From Candidatus Poribacteria bacterium (lineage in GTDB: Bacteria > Poribacteria > WGA-4E > WGA-3G): 64,000 bases of DNA. Shown here in pieces: positions 45,594-55,507 of the stretch; positions within the stretch are counted from its first letter, which is position 1, and every line of letters starts with the position of its first letter. Position numbers and translations under genes: made by a program. Location of the stretch: the NCBI GenBank assembly GCA_022394755.1, contig JAGFCA010000104.1:1-64000 (forward strand). Direction: 5' to 3'. Below the pieces are notes generated by a model that saw only the letters and a list, made by a program, of their open reading frames with translations, was not told the DNA's origin and ran no database searches.

Positions 45594-46778
45594 ATGAAAG
45601 ATTCGACCTTTATTACAAGGGTTATCCTAAAAAACTACAAGAGTATTGCTGCATGTGATGTAAAGTTACAACCGTTGACTTTCCTTGTAGGTCGTAATGG
45701 ATCAGGTAAGAGCAATTTTCTGGATGCGTTGAGATTCGTTGCAGACGCTTTAAATACATCTCTTGACCATGCTATACGGGTTCGGGGTAGTATAAGAGAT
45801 GTGTGTAAACGAACTGATAATCCCAGAGATCATCATCAATATATGAGCATTCATCTTGAATTCGCTCTTTCAAATGGTACTAAAGGATACTATACCTTCA
45901 GAATTGAAACACGTTTATCAGGATTTATAGTACAGACTGAAGAATGTAACTTTCGTAATGAGACTATATCCAATTCCGATATTTTCTTCAATGTCGAAAA
46001 GGGTAATGTTATTGACTCAAGTGCTAAAGTCGCACCTGCAGCAGCAAAAGATCGTCTTTACTTAGCAAACGCCTCAGGTCTACCAGAATTTCGTCCAGTT
46101 TACGATGCATTTTCTCAGATGGGATTTTACAATCTCAATCCAGATATAATCCGAAACTTACAAGATCCTGACTTTGGGAACGGGTTGCTCCCAGATGGAA
46201 GTAATTTGACCACAGTTTTTGACCAACTATCATCTGATACAAAAACAGGTATCCAAGAATATCTTAAAGTTATCACCCCTGGCATAGAAAGAGTACGGGT
46301 ACGCAAGTTTGGACATAAGGAGACATTTGAATTCAAACAATATGTTGCTGAAGGCAGACGTCCACTAACATTTCTTGCAAATAATATGTCTGATGGTACA
46401 CTCCGCGCTTTAGGTATATTAGTAGCTCTGTTTCAGGAAAATTCAGATAGGGAGAAAAGCGTAACACTTGTAGGAATCGAAGAACCGGAAATTGCACTTC
46501 ATCCTGCATCAGTAGGGGTATTGTTAGATGCGTTTCAAGATGCAACAGATAAGACGCAGGTAATCATCACCAGTCACAGTCCAGATCTTCTTGATAATAA
46601 GGATCTGGATATTGAATCAATCATAGCAGTTGGAACCTTTGATGGAAATACAGTAATAGGTCCTGTTGATGATGCAAGTAGATCTGTTTTACGTGATAAA
46701 CTGTTTACCACTGGTGAACTACTACAACGAGATCAATTACAACCTACTCAAGAATCTGTTATTTCGGATGAAACATAG
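45594..46778 (+). CDS. AAA family ATPase (AAA_21/OLD-like, RecF-type)
   Basis: A 394-aa ATPase of the SMC/ABC-like AAA_21 type. Near the N-terminus LKNYKSIAACDV leads into the Walker A loop GRNGSGKSN; near residue 300 the Walker B and signature region reads GIEEPEIALHP, followed by VIITSHSPDLLD with the switch His. It closely resembles COG4637-type ATPases. It is followed 65 bp downstream by a DUF4276 gene; pairs of this kind (ATPase plus TOPRIM nuclease) recur among OLD-like and phage-defence systems. Ribosome binding site weak. Confidence 0.85.
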   Translation: MKDSTFITRVILKNYKSIAACDVKLQPLTFLVGRNGSGKSNFLDALRFVADALNTSLDHAIRVRGSIRDVCKRTDNPRDHHQYMSIHLEFALSNGTKGYYTFRIETRLSGFIVQTEECNFRNETISNSDIFFNVEKGNVIDSSAKVAPAAAKDRLYLANASGLPEFRPVYDAFSQMGFYNLNPDIIRNLQDPDFGNGLLPDGSNLTTVFDQLSSDTKTGIQEYLKVITPGIERVRVRKFGHKETFEFKQYVAEGRRPLTFLANNMSDGTLRALGILVALFQENSDREKSVTLVGIEEPEIALHPASVGVLLDAFQDATDKTQVIITSHSPDLLDNKDLDIESIIAVGTFDGNTVIGPVDDASRSVLRDKLFTTGELLQRDQLQPTQESVISDET

Positions 46779-46843
46779 AATCAAAATCTTATGTTGCACG
46801 GTGTAAGACTCTATTTAATGAAGGAGTAACAGACGTATATAGA

Positions 46844-47452
46844 ATGAATAAAATCGGTTGTATTGTTGAAGGGTATGGAGATGTAGGAGCAGTTCCAGTG
46901 CTGATCAGAAGGATTGCCTCAGACCTTTACCCAGAATTGCCAATTAATGTCCTTCGTCCTAACCGCGTTCATAGGAACCGAGTTATTAAGCAAGGTGAAC
47001 TTGAACGTGAGGTTAAATTAGTTGCACAAAAGGTAAGTGGAAAAGGAGCAATATTTATCATTTTTGATAGCGATGATGACTGTCCAGCAGAATTGGGACC
47101 AGCCCTTCTTCAAAGAGCATTAGATGTTCATGGTAATATACCAATTACAGTTGTACTTGCTAAGTATGAATTTGAGGCATGGTTTATCACCGCGATTGAA
47201 TCACTTAGTGATCAAAGAGGATTAAGGAAAGATATTTCATCTCCAGACAACCCTGAAGGGATACGTAATGCAAAAGGATGGTTGAGTCAGCAAATGGAAG
47301 GTAATAGGAAATATCGTGAAACACTTGACCAAGCTGCATTTTCTGCAAGTTTCAACTTAGAACAAGCACGCCACGCAGATTCGTTTGACAAATGCTATCA
47401 AGAAATCGTTCGATTACTTGAAGAATTACAAAAGCAACATGAAAATGGATAA
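46844..47452 (+). CDS. DUF4276 family protein (TOPRIM-like)
   Basis: A 202-aa DUF4276 protein. It has the order expected for a TOPRIM-like nuclease/primase fold: IVEGYGDVGAVPVLIRRI with the acidic Glu near the N-terminus and IIFDSDDDCPAE with an Asp-x-Asp motif. AAGGAG lies about 16 bases before the ATG, an unusually long spacing. Adjacent to the AAA_21 ATPase gene, it is likely the effector or nuclease partner. Activity has not been inferred from any close characterised homologue. Confidence 0.8.
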   Translation: MNKIGCIVEGYGDVGAVPVLIRRIASDLYPELPINVLRPNRVHRNRVIKQGELEREVKLVAQKVSGKGAIFIIFDSDDDCPAELGPALLQRALDVHGNIPITVVLAKYEFEAWFITAIESLSDQRGLRKDISSPDNPEGIRNAKGWLSQQMEGNRKYRETLDQAAFSASFNLEQARHADSFDKCYQEIVRLLEELQKQHENG

Positions 47453-47509
47453 CCTTTAAAAGAGAGAAGTTTATTGCAATTTTACCAACCATAAGATGGA
47501 GAATATATA

Positions 47510-48913
47510 ATGGATAACCAACCAAATGTCATTTTTGTTTTAACAGACGATCAGGGACCATGGGCAATGGGTTGCAGCGGAAACGATGAAGTGTGTACCC
47601 CCTATATAGATCAATTAGCATCAGAAGGTACATATTTTCCCAACTTCTTCTGTACAAGTCCAGTATGCTCTCCTGCACGAGCAAGTCTAATGACTGGACG
47701 TATACCATCAGCACACGGAGTACACGATTGGATACGCGATGGAAACATGCCACCAGACCCAGCAAGATATTTGGATGGATTAACATGCTATACAGATGTA
47801 CTTGCGGAGAATAACTATACGGTAGGATTAAGTGGTAAATGGCATCTTGGTGATAGTTTAACACCACAACACGGGTTTAGTCATTGGTTTTCACTACTCA
47901 CGGGTGGGAGTAAATATAATGATGCGGATATGATTCGTGATGGGGAAGTTGAAATGCAACCCGGTTACCTTACCGATGTCATTACAGATGATGCATTAGA
48001 TTTCATCTCAACAAATAGTGAAGGACCATTCTATCTTAGCGTGAACTATAATGCACCACATACACCATTTTCAGGTCACCCACAAGACATTGTGGATTCC
48101 TATGACGATTGTCCATTCAAGACATGTCCACAGGAAGCATTACACCCTTGGGCAGTGCAAGGAGCTGCAGCTCACATGGGAAATCGTGAATCCCTCAAAG
48201 GGTATTTCGCTGCGATTACAGCACTTGATCTAAACGTAGGACGTATAATAGACCGACTCACTGAATTAGGTATTAGGGATAACACACTAATTATCTTCAG
48301 TAGTGATAACGGTTATTCGTGCGGACATAACGGATTTTGGCATAAAGGAAACGGTACATTTCCATTGAATATGTATGAAAATTCTGTTAAAGTTCCATTC
48401 GTTATTAGCCATCCCGGTAGAATACCTGAAGGACGGGTGAACGAAGCGATGATGAGTCAATACGATTTCATGCCGACTCTTTTGGACTATCTCGGTTTAC
48501 CTGATCCAAATGACGATATGTCCCCTGGAAAGAGTTTTGTATCAGCCTTAACGGGTGAAACGAATGATGCGAAAGATGAAATTGTGGTTTTTGATGAATA
48601 CGGTCCCGTCCGTATGATCCGGACTCAAGAGTGGAAATATGTTCACCGTTATGCATACGGTCCGCATGAGTTGTATAACTTAGTAAATGATCCACGTGAA
48701 CGCAATAATCTCATTGATGATAAATCCCATAATGCATTGGTTAGTGATATGCGGCAACAGATGGGGGCTTGGTTTGACCGGTATGTTGTACCAGAATTAG
48801 ATGGTGCCAGATGTGCTGTTACAGGTGGTGGACAAGCAGCAAAGCTCGGTGATGGACGATTTGGAGAGGATTCTTTCCATCCAAGATATGCGGCACCGAG
48901 ACAGAACGTATGA
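47510..48913 (+). CDS. Sulfatase, arylsulfatase family
   Basis: A 467-aa sulfatase of the alkaline phosphatase superfamily, removing sulfate esters from carbohydrates or aryl compounds. The active-site signature CSPAR (in SPVCSPARASLMTGR) supplies the cysteine that becomes formylglycine; N-terminal metal site VLTDDQGPWAMGC and distal SSDNGYSCGHNGFW are present. Unlike the next gene it has no signal peptide, so it may act inside the cell or the substrate is imported. TGGAG precedes the ATG. It is followed 46 bp later by a related sulfatase. Confidence 0.92.
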   Translation: MDNQPNVIFVLTDDQGPWAMGCSGNDEVCTPYIDQLASEGTYFPNFFCTSPVCSPARASLMTGRIPSAHGVHDWIRDGNMPPDPARYLDGLTCYTDVLAENNYTVGLSGKWHLGDSLTPQHGFSHWFSLLTGGSKYNDADMIRDGEVEMQPGYLTDVITDDALDFISTNSEGPFYLSVNYNAPHTPFSGHPQDIVDSYDDCPFKTCPQEALHPWAVQGAAAHMGNRESLKGYFAAITALDLNVGRIIDRLTELGIRDNTLIIFSSDNGYSCGHNGFWHKGNGTFPLNMYENSVKVPFVISHPGRIPEGRVNEAMMSQYDFMPTLLDYLGLPDPNDDMSPGKSFVSALTGETNDAKDEIVVFDEYGPVRMIRTQEWKYVHRYAYGPHELYNLVNDPRERNNLIDDKSHNALVSDMRQQMGAWFDRYVVPELDGARCAVTGGGQAAKLGDGRFGEDSFHPRYAAPRQNV

Positions 48914-48959
48914 GATTTAATTTTATCAGGATAGATGTTCTTATCAAAGAGAATAAGAT

Positions 48960-50474
48960 GTGGCAAATCAAAAGAAAAAAACACCTTCAAATATAACACG
49001 TCGGGCATTTTTAAAGAATGTAGGTACAGGTACTGTAGCTGCAGCTGTTGCTCCAAGTGTGCTGATAGGTGATGAGGTAGAGGTAAAAGTGGATAAACCT
49101 ACAAATGTAATTTTTATATTAACTGATGACCAGGGACCTTGGGCAGCGGGGTGCTGTGGCAATGATGAAATAAGGACACCCTTTATCGATCAGCTTGCTG
49201 CAGAAGGAACTCGATTCTCTAATTTCTTTTGTACGAGTCCCGTTTGTTCACCGGCTCGTGCCAGTCTTATGACAGGTCGTATTCCATCTGCCCACGGAGT
49301 ACATGATTTTCTCCGTACTGGCAGTATGCCTCCAAATAATGAGCGTTATCTTGAAGAATTAACCTGCTATACCGATGTTCTGGTCGAGAATGATTACACT
49401 GTTGGTTTAAGTGGTAAGTGGCATTTGGGGGATAGTCTTACACCCCAACATGGATTCAGTCATTGGTTTGCAATGCCTTTAGGTGGCAGTAAATATAACA
49501 ACGCCAATATGATTCGTGACGGAAGGGTAGAACAACAGTCAGGTTATCTCACTGATGTTATTACTGATGATGCCTTGAATTTCATATCAGAAAATCAAGA
49601 TGGACCGTTTTATCTTAGTGTAAACTATAATGCCCCACATACTCCGTTTAAAGGGCATCCGAAGGATATAGTGGATTCTTACGCGGATTGTCTGTTTGAA
49701 AGCTGCCCACAAGAGGCTTTACATCCGTGGGCAGGACGTGGAAGTCATTCACATATGGGGAATCGTGAATCACTAAAGGGTTATTTCGCTGCCATTACTG
49801 CTCTTGATTTAAATATCGGTAGAATCTTAGAACGACTTGATCAGCATAATATCAGAGAGAATACACTAATTGTCTTCAGTAGTGATAACGGATATTCATG
49901 CGGACATAACGGATTTTGGCATAAAGGAAACGGTACATTTCCATTGAATATGTATGAAAATTCTGTAAAAGTGCCTTTCATCATGAGTCATCAAGGTAGA
50001 ATTCCTGAAGGACAGGTCAGTCAGGCTATGGTGAGTCAATACGATTTTATGTCAACACTTCTTGATTATCTTGATTTACCCGATCCGAACGATGATACGT
50101 CACCTGGTAGGAGTTTTGTCCCTACTCTATCTGGTGAGACAAATGATGTCAAAGATAGAATTGTCGTGTTTGATGAATACGGTCCCGTCCGTATGATACG
50201 AACCCAAGAGTGGAAATATGTTCATCGTTATCCTTATGGTCCTCATGAACTATATGACTTAAAGAAAGATCCAAGAGAACGAAAAAACCTAATTGACGAG
50301 AAGTCAAAAAGAGCTTTGATTAAAGATTTACGACAACAGCTGGGAACATGGTTTCAACAGTACGTTATACCACGATTAGATGGAACCAGATGTTCGGTAT
50401 CTGGAAGAGGACAAGCCGCAAAGATTGTGGATAACAAGTATTGTGAAGACGCATTTCATCAAAGGAACAATTGA
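48960..50474 (+). CDS. Tat-exported sulfatase, paralogue
   Basis: A 504-aa sulfatase closely related to the preceding one but with an N-terminal Tat signal (TRRAFLKNVGTGTVAAAVAP, residues 13-32), so it is exported folded. The active-site signature is again CSPAR, followed by ASLMTGR; metal residues are in LTDDQGPWA and SSDNGYSCGHNG. The start codon is GTG. Part of the gene is almost identical in DNA to its upstream neighbour (see 49899-49966), while the rest is clearly diverged. Together they suggest use of sulfated polysaccharides. Confidence 0.92.
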   Translation: MANQKKKTPSNITRRAFLKNVGTGTVAAAVAPSVLIGDEVEVKVDKPTNVIFILTDDQGPWAAGCCGNDEIRTPFIDQLAAEGTRFSNFFCTSPVCSPARASLMTGRIPSAHGVHDFLRTGSMPPNNERYLEELTCYTDVLVENDYTVGLSGKWHLGDSLTPQHGFSHWFAMPLGGSKYNNANMIRDGRVEQQSGYLTDVITDDALNFISENQDGPFYLSVNYNAPHTPFKGHPKDIVDSYADCLFESCPQEALHPWAGRGSHSHMGNRESLKGYFAAITALDLNIGRILERLDQHNIRENTLIVFSSDNGYSCGHNGFWHKGNGTFPLNMYENSVKVPFIMSHQGRIPEGQVSQAMVSQYDFMSTLLDYLDLPDPNDDTSPGRSFVPTLSGETNDVKDRIVVFDEYGPVRMIRTQEWKYVHRYPYGPHELYDLKKDPRERKNLIDEKSKRALIKDLRQQLGTWFQQYVIPRLDGTRCSVSGRGQAAKIVDNKYCEDAFHQRNN

Positions 50475-50556
50475 GCATTATAGATTATAGAAGTAGATTG
50501 TCTGTAATGATAATAACCACCTACTATACGAATACTATATTGTAGAAAGGAGTGGT

Positions 50557-51399
50557 ATGGCGAGTGCTTTTGCACCAGGGAATATATCGTGTGTTTTCAA
50601 AATTATACCACACACAGATCCCGCACGTATGCATTCTCTGGGTATGGGGTTTACAGTAAAAGATGGGGTTAAAGTCACAGTTTCACTAGCTGACAGTACA
50701 ATAGTATTGTTTAATGGACAAGAAATCAATTTTCCTACTGTTCAAGCAGTTATTAATCAATTAAATCCTAATTCTGATAGTGGTATTCGGGTAGATATTA
50801 CAACTTCACTTCCCTTAGGTTGTGGTTTTGGTTTAAGTGGTGCTGCGTCTTTGGCAAGTGCGTATGCAATAAATAGTCTTTTTGAATTGGATATAACAAA
50901 TCAAGAGTTGGCAATGATTACGCATATTGCCGAAGTAGAAAATAGGACTGGGTTGGGAGATGTATGTTCTCAGTTCCACGGTGGATGTTTGGTGAAATTG
51001 AAAGAAGGGGCACCATTAGTAGCGGATAAATTGCCGATTTCTGATCAACCCATCTATTACAAGTATTTTGGTCCAATCCACACCAGTGAAGTACTTAGGA
51101 ATCCGGAGCAAACCGTACGTATTAATAATGCTGCTGATACCGCATTAGCTACATTAAAACAACTGACAAATACAAAGACGGATTCAGAGTTATTCACTTC
51201 ATGCTTTGCTGTATCAAAACAATTTTCAGTAGATAGTGGCTTATTGAGCGATGAACGCGTTATCCATACCATCAAGCAAATTGAGAAATCCGGGGGAGTG
51301 GCGTCCATGATAATGTTGGGAAATGGCGTTTTTAGTACAAAGGCTTTCGAAGGGGCAACTGAGACCCAACTTTCACATAAACCGGCACGGCTGATCTGA
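50557..51399 (+). CDS. GHMP kinase, similar to archaeal pantoate kinase
   Basis: A 280-aa GHMP-family small-molecule kinase. The ATP-binding Gly/Ser-rich motif PLGCGFGLSGAASLASAYAIN (about 91-111) and the N-terminal AFAPGNISCVFKI match the pantoate-kinase type (COG1829), which in archaea phosphorylates pantoate in the coenzyme A pathway. Bacteria usually do this with a different enzyme (PanC/CoaA route), so such a gene here is odd. AGGAG is five bases before the ATG. Another substrate is possible. Confidence 0.7.
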   Translation: MASAFAPGNISCVFKIIPHTDPARMHSLGMGFTVKDGVKVTVSLADSTIVLFNGQEINFPTVQAVINQLNPNSDSGIRVDITTSLPLGCGFGLSGAASLASAYAINSLFELDITNQELAMITHIAEVENRTGLGDVCSQFHGGCLVKLKEGAPLVADKLPISDQPIYYKYFGPIHTSEVLRNPEQTVRINNAADTALATLKQLTNTKTDSELFTSCFAVSKQFSVDSGLLSDERVIHTIKQIEKSGGVASMIMLGNGVFSTKAFEGATETQLSHKPARLI

Positions 51400-51445
51400 T
51401 CGTACAGAGAATTCAGAACACTCCATATAAAATTCTGGAGATGTA

Positions 51446-53422
51446 ATGAGGTATATTCTAACATACTTTTTCCTGTTCTTTATCACTACTTCAGTTTTTT
51501 CCGCTATAGATATTGAGAATATGACATTAGGGTATAACAATAAATATAAAACCGGAAAATGGGTTCCATTTACGGTTCTTGTCCGAAGTCAGAATGAACT
51601 TGTTGCTTTTTCTGGTGAAATTGTTGTTGAAATCAAAAATCTGATTTCTGATGATATATTATTTAGGTATGCTACCCCATTTCAATTGAGTAAAACAGAT
51701 CGAAAGAATTTGCGACTTAATATTTACATCCCTGTAAACCCTGTCAAACTATTCATACAAGTAATACGAACAACAGAAGAATCGGATAATGAGAAAATAT
51801 CCAAACCCCTTATTTCAAGAACTTTCACACCATCCCCACCTATTGAGAATAAAGACAATTACTTACTCGCATTAACTCCTAATGCCGATAAATTAAAGGG
51901 GTTAATAGACAAGAAACGTTTAAATGGTGATGAGACCAATGTTTATGTTCAATACCTTCAGAATACAAATGAAATGCCAACGGCATGGATAGGTTATAGT
52001 ATTGTCGATGTATTAGTCATACGTGAGGTCTCACTATCAGATAGACGTATTTCAAAAAGACAACAGACAGCATTAATTAATTGGATTCAGGATGGAGGTA
52101 CTCTGATCGTATCTGGTGGCAGCAATTACCGCTACATAAAAGGGAGTTTCATAGAAAAGATTCTACCTGTGAAATTACTACGTGAAGAAATAATTGAAAA
52201 TGTTCCAACCATATTAAAACATCGGTTTGAAATTAGTTCAGAAGATACAGTATTAGATTCAAGAAATTCGTCAAAAACCACGAAAAAGTTCAATAGTATC
52301 GGTTTTGAACTTAAACCCAGGTGTGACGTTATATTAGAAGACAATGATAAGATATACATTGCGAAGCGAAATTTTGGTAGTGGACAAATTATCTGTTTTG
52401 CATTTGATTACAACGCTTATCTGTTTTCAAGACCTAAAGGTGGAGAAGTATTTTGGGGTTGGTTACTTAACAACTATGGAAAATCAGAAAAATATATAAG
52501 CGATGAATATACACCTTATCGGCAACATGAAGAGAAAATACATAAACTGTTCCTATCTAAAATGCCAATACAACTACCCATTATAAAATCATTTGCTTTA
52601 ATATTACCAATATATGTCTTCTGTTTAGGTTTTTTATTCTTCTTTATCAGAAATAAAGGGAATTCATCTAAGAATAGAACTCGGATATATTGGATTGGAA
52701 GTTTCATTTTTGTTATGTTTTCTATAGGTAGTATAAGTATAGCGAAAGTTATAATTCCTAAGAGAATACAAAAGGATAGTTTTTCAATACTTACTATTTA
52801 TCCAGAACTAAATCAGGCAAGCTTAAAGAGTTTTGTCTCGCTTCGAACACCTTCACACGACATATCCTCTATTCCCATGTCCTCAAAAACTTTTATACGT
52901 CCGTTAAATGCTGATGGTATTCAACCAACTCCTAAATCCTTACAAGGAAAATCTTTTGAACTGAGAGATGTTGAGATTGATCCATGGGGTCCAAGTACGT
53001 ATACCTATCAGTCAATGATCCCAATGGATCAACAACAGGATAATATAGAACTTGAGAATACATGGAAAATAACAGGTAATCAAGGTATATACTTAGGGAC
53101 GATACAAACTGAGAATAGTGATTACTCTAAAATAGATACGCCAAGTGAGACCTTGACAAAACTTCCTATGAACCGAAACATTATAGGATCTCGAAAAGCA
53201 TTTACACAGATTTTGCAAAACGAAGGTGTTCTACAATATCTTTTAAATGGTGAAAGATTGCGTGAATTGGATACACGAAAAAATAGTGCAAAATTAATTG
53301 GCTGGACTAATAAATTGTATAGATATTTACGAACAGATCAGCTGATGTCAGATAGAATTGTTACCTCTAATGATGAAACATTGGTTATAATATATCTTGA
53401 TGATCCTAAATCTGAAATGTAA
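51446..53422 (+). CDS. Uncharacterised membrane-anchored protein with DJ-1-like region
   Basis: A 658-aa protein with a signal peptide (1-19), a beta-rich exposed N-terminal region, a glutamine-amidotransferase/DJ-1-like segment (VDVLVIREVSLSDRRISKRQQTALINWIQDGGTLIVSGG, about 190-230), two membrane helices near 375-395 and 415-435, and a long C-terminal part. This layout resembles proteins encoded with MoxR/ABC-2 transporter clusters, where an ABC ATPase follows; here an ABC ATPase lies two genes downstream. TGGAGATGTA precedes the ATG. Function unknown. Confidence 0.6.
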   Translation: MRYILTYFFLFFITTSVFSAIDIENMTLGYNNKYKTGKWVPFTVLVRSQNELVAFSGEIVVEIKNLISDDILFRYATPFQLSKTDRKNLRLNIYIPVNPVKLFIQVIRTTEESDNEKISKPLISRTFTPSPPIENKDNYLLALTPNADKLKGLIDKKRLNGDETNVYVQYLQNTNEMPTAWIGYSIVDVLVIREVSLSDRRISKRQQTALINWIQDGGTLIVSGGSNYRYIKGSFIEKILPVKLLREEIIENVPTILKHRFEISSEDTVLDSRNSSKTTKKFNSIGFELKPRCDVILEDNDKIYIAKRNFGSGQIICFAFDYNAYLFSRPKGGEVFWGWLLNNYGKSEKYISDEYTPYRQHEEKIHKLFLSKMPIQLPIIKSFALILPIYVFCLGFLFFFIRNKGNSSKNRTRIYWIGSFIFVMFSIGSISIAKVIIPKRIQKDSFSILTIYPELNQASLKSFVSLRTPSHDISSIPMSSKTFIRPLNADGIQPTPKSLQGKSFELRDVEIDPWGPSTYTYQSMIPMDQQQDNIELENTWKITGNQGIYLGTIQTENSDYSKIDTPSETLTKLPMNRNIIGSRKAFTQILQNEGVLQYLLNGERLRELDTRKNSAKLIGWTNKLYRYLRTDQLMSDRIVTSNDETLVIIYLDDPKSEM

Positions 53423-53458
53423 TTCATTTTGTTGTAGATATGTTGAGGGCATATATAT

Positions 53459-54394
53459 ATGGATGTGTTATCCTTAGGTATTTTCGTCGTTGATGTACTT
53501 GGAAGACCAATTGATCGTTTTCCTGAGAAAGGGAAGTTAGAATTGTTTGACCAATTAGAAATCCATTCTGGTGGTTGTGCAAACAATACAGCTATTGTTC
53601 TTTCACGCTTGGGTGTTTCCGTTGGAGTTAGCGGAAAGATCGGTAATGACCAATTTGGTGATATAATTCAGCACGCTCTTACAGAAAACGGTGTCAACAC
53701 AACTGGTCTAATTAGGGATGCAAACGTAAATACCTCATTTACCTTTGTAGCGATTGCTTCCGATGGAGAGAGGAGTTTCTGCCACTACATTGGTGCTAAT
53801 GGCACATTCAGTGAAGACGCAATCAATTGGGATCAAATAAGAAACACGAAAATACTACATGTCGCAGGGGCACTTGTCATGCCTCAGTTCGATGGAAAAC
53901 CGATGGCGAATGTCCTGAAAAAGGCAAAAGAATTAGGGATTACGACATCACTTGACACTGCTTGGGATGCATCAGGAAAATGGCTGGATACTCTGGAGCC
54001 ATGCCTTCCATATGTTGACATTTTTCTGCCAAGTATGACAGAAGCAGAACGACTTACAGGACAGTCTGATCTAAAGTCTATTGCTACATTTTTTAAAGAT
54101 TATGGGATAAGTACGATTGGTATTAAAATGGGTAAAGAAGGCAGTTTTGTATCAACACCAGATGATGAGTTTTATGTTCCAGCATATTCTGTTGACATTG
54201 TTGATGCGACAGGTGCTGGAGACGCATACGTCGCAGGTTTTCTGGCTGGAATCATAAAAGGTTGGGATATTGAGAAGACTGCACAATTAGCCTCTGCGTC
54301 TGGTGCAGCGTGTGTTACTGCTATAGGAACAACGACGGGGATTGAGAGTCTTGAAGCAACTATCAAAATTACTGAAGGGAATACAGTATCGTAG
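53459..54394 (+). CDS. PfkB family carbohydrate kinase
   Basis: A 311-aa ribokinase/PfkB-type kinase phosphorylating a sugar or nucleoside with ATP. N-terminal signature GGCANNTAIVLSRLG (38-52) and C-terminal signature DATGAGDAYVAGFLAG, with the catalytic Asp in GAGD, are intact. GAGGG precedes the ATG. The gene lies between the membrane protein and the ABC ATPase gene, with a 19-bp gap to the latter. Specificity not determinable. Confidence 0.92.
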   Translation: MDVLSLGIFVVDVLGRPIDRFPEKGKLELFDQLEIHSGGCANNTAIVLSRLGVSVGVSGKIGNDQFGDIIQHALTENGVNTTGLIRDANVNTSFTFVAIASDGERSFCHYIGANGTFSEDAINWDQIRNTKILHVAGALVMPQFDGKPMANVLKKAKELGITTSLDTAWDASGKWLDTLEPCLPYVDIFLPSMTEAERLTGQSDLKSIATFFKDYGISTIGIKMGKEGSFVSTPDDEFYVPAYSVDIVDATGAGDAYVAGFLAGIIKGWDIEKTAQLASASGAACVTAIGTTTGIESLEATIKITEGNTVS

Positions 54395-54413
54395 ATTATA
54401 TAGAGGTTAAAAT

Positions 54414-55343
54414 ATGAATGATACTGTTATAATTCAGGCAGAAAATATATCCAAATGGTACGGCGAGGTGATGGGTGTAAACGATGTTACATTAAATGTA
54501 TATCCTGGTATAACTGGTTTACTCGGTCCTAATGGTGCTGGCAAAACAACTTTGCTAAAATTAATGACGGGACAACTAAAACCCAATCAGGGTAACATTA
54601 AAGTTTTAAATGAATCAGTTTGGAACAATTATGAATTAACCCGCCGTGTTGGATATTGTCCAGATATTGAAATTGCTTACCAATTCATGAGTGGTTATGA
54701 ATTCCTAACATTTTTTGCTACATTAAGTGGATATGATAAAGATGAAGCACTCGAAAAAACAAATCAGATGTTAAAAACTGTTGATATGGAATCCGCTGCA
54801 GAAAAACCAATTGGCTCCTACAGTAAAGGAATGCGTCAACGGATCAAACTGGCACAAGCTCTTATACATGAACCTGAACTACTTTTTTTAGACGAACCCC
54901 TTACCGGACTTGATCCAATTGGCAGACGACATGTCATGGAATTAATTTCTCAACTGGCGGAGCAAGGAATCAGTATGTTGGTTTCAAGTCATATCCTATA
55001 TGAAATTGAAGCAATTACACAAACGATTCTTTTGATTCATCAAGGACGCATCCTCGCCGAGGGGAATATCTCTGATATACGAGAATTGATTGATGAACAC
55101 CCGCACAAGGTCTACTTGAGCGCAGATGACCCACGAAGACTTGCGCAAACATGTCTTATCTATGAAGATATTCTAAGCGTTACCTTCGGGGATAAACCGG
55201 GGGATGTGATCATTGAAACTGCGAAACCTGACGCTTTTTATGCACGACTTCCACAAATCATCATTGAGAATGATTTTAATATATCTCAACTGTACTCTCC
55301 TGATGACAACCTGTCTGCTGTCTTCAAATACTTAGTAGGATAG
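54414..55343 (+). CDS. ABC-2 type transporter ATP-binding protein
   Basis: A 309-aa ABC ATPase of the drug/polysaccharide-export (CcmA/NatA) class. Walker A GPNGAGKTT, signature YSKGMRQRIKLAQ, Walker B LLFLDEPLTGLD and switch SSHILYE are present; the last 80 residues form the usual C-terminal extension. No ABC-2 permease is encoded next to it in the window, so the partner is either the membrane protein at 51446-53422 or elsewhere. Confidence 0.88.
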   Translation: MNDTVIIQAENISKWYGEVMGVNDVTLNVYPGITGLLGPNGAGKTTLLKLMTGQLKPNQGNIKVLNESVWNNYELTRRVGYCPDIEIAYQFMSGYEFLTFFATLSGYDKDEALEKTNQMLKTVDMESAAEKPIGSYSKGMRQRIKLAQALIHEPELLFLDEPLTGLDPIGRRHVMELISQLAEQGISMLVSSHILYEIEAITQTILLIHQGRILAEGNISDIRELIDEHPHKVYLSADDPRRLAQTCLIYEDILSVTFGDKPGDVIIETAKPDAFYARLPQIIIENDFNISQLYSPDDNLSAVFKYLVG

Positions 55344-55507
55344 TTCTACTCTACTTTCTTCAAACCGTATACTTTACATAAATCCTGTCTATATTACTTG
55401 TTTCTATCCTACGAAATAACACAGAATTATGTAACCATTTTATACTATAACCGCGTCTCTATATATTAAAATGGGATTACTCTGTTTTTACTTACAAAAG
55501 GTATCCA

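Noticed and set aside
45594..47452. PARIS defence system
   Set aside because: The second gene is DUF4276-like, while PARIS AriB is a DUF4435 protein, so only a loose relation can be claimed.
47510..50474. Tandem sulfatases as an assembly duplication
   Set aside because: The proteins differ clearly outside one conserved patch, and only the second has a Tat signal.
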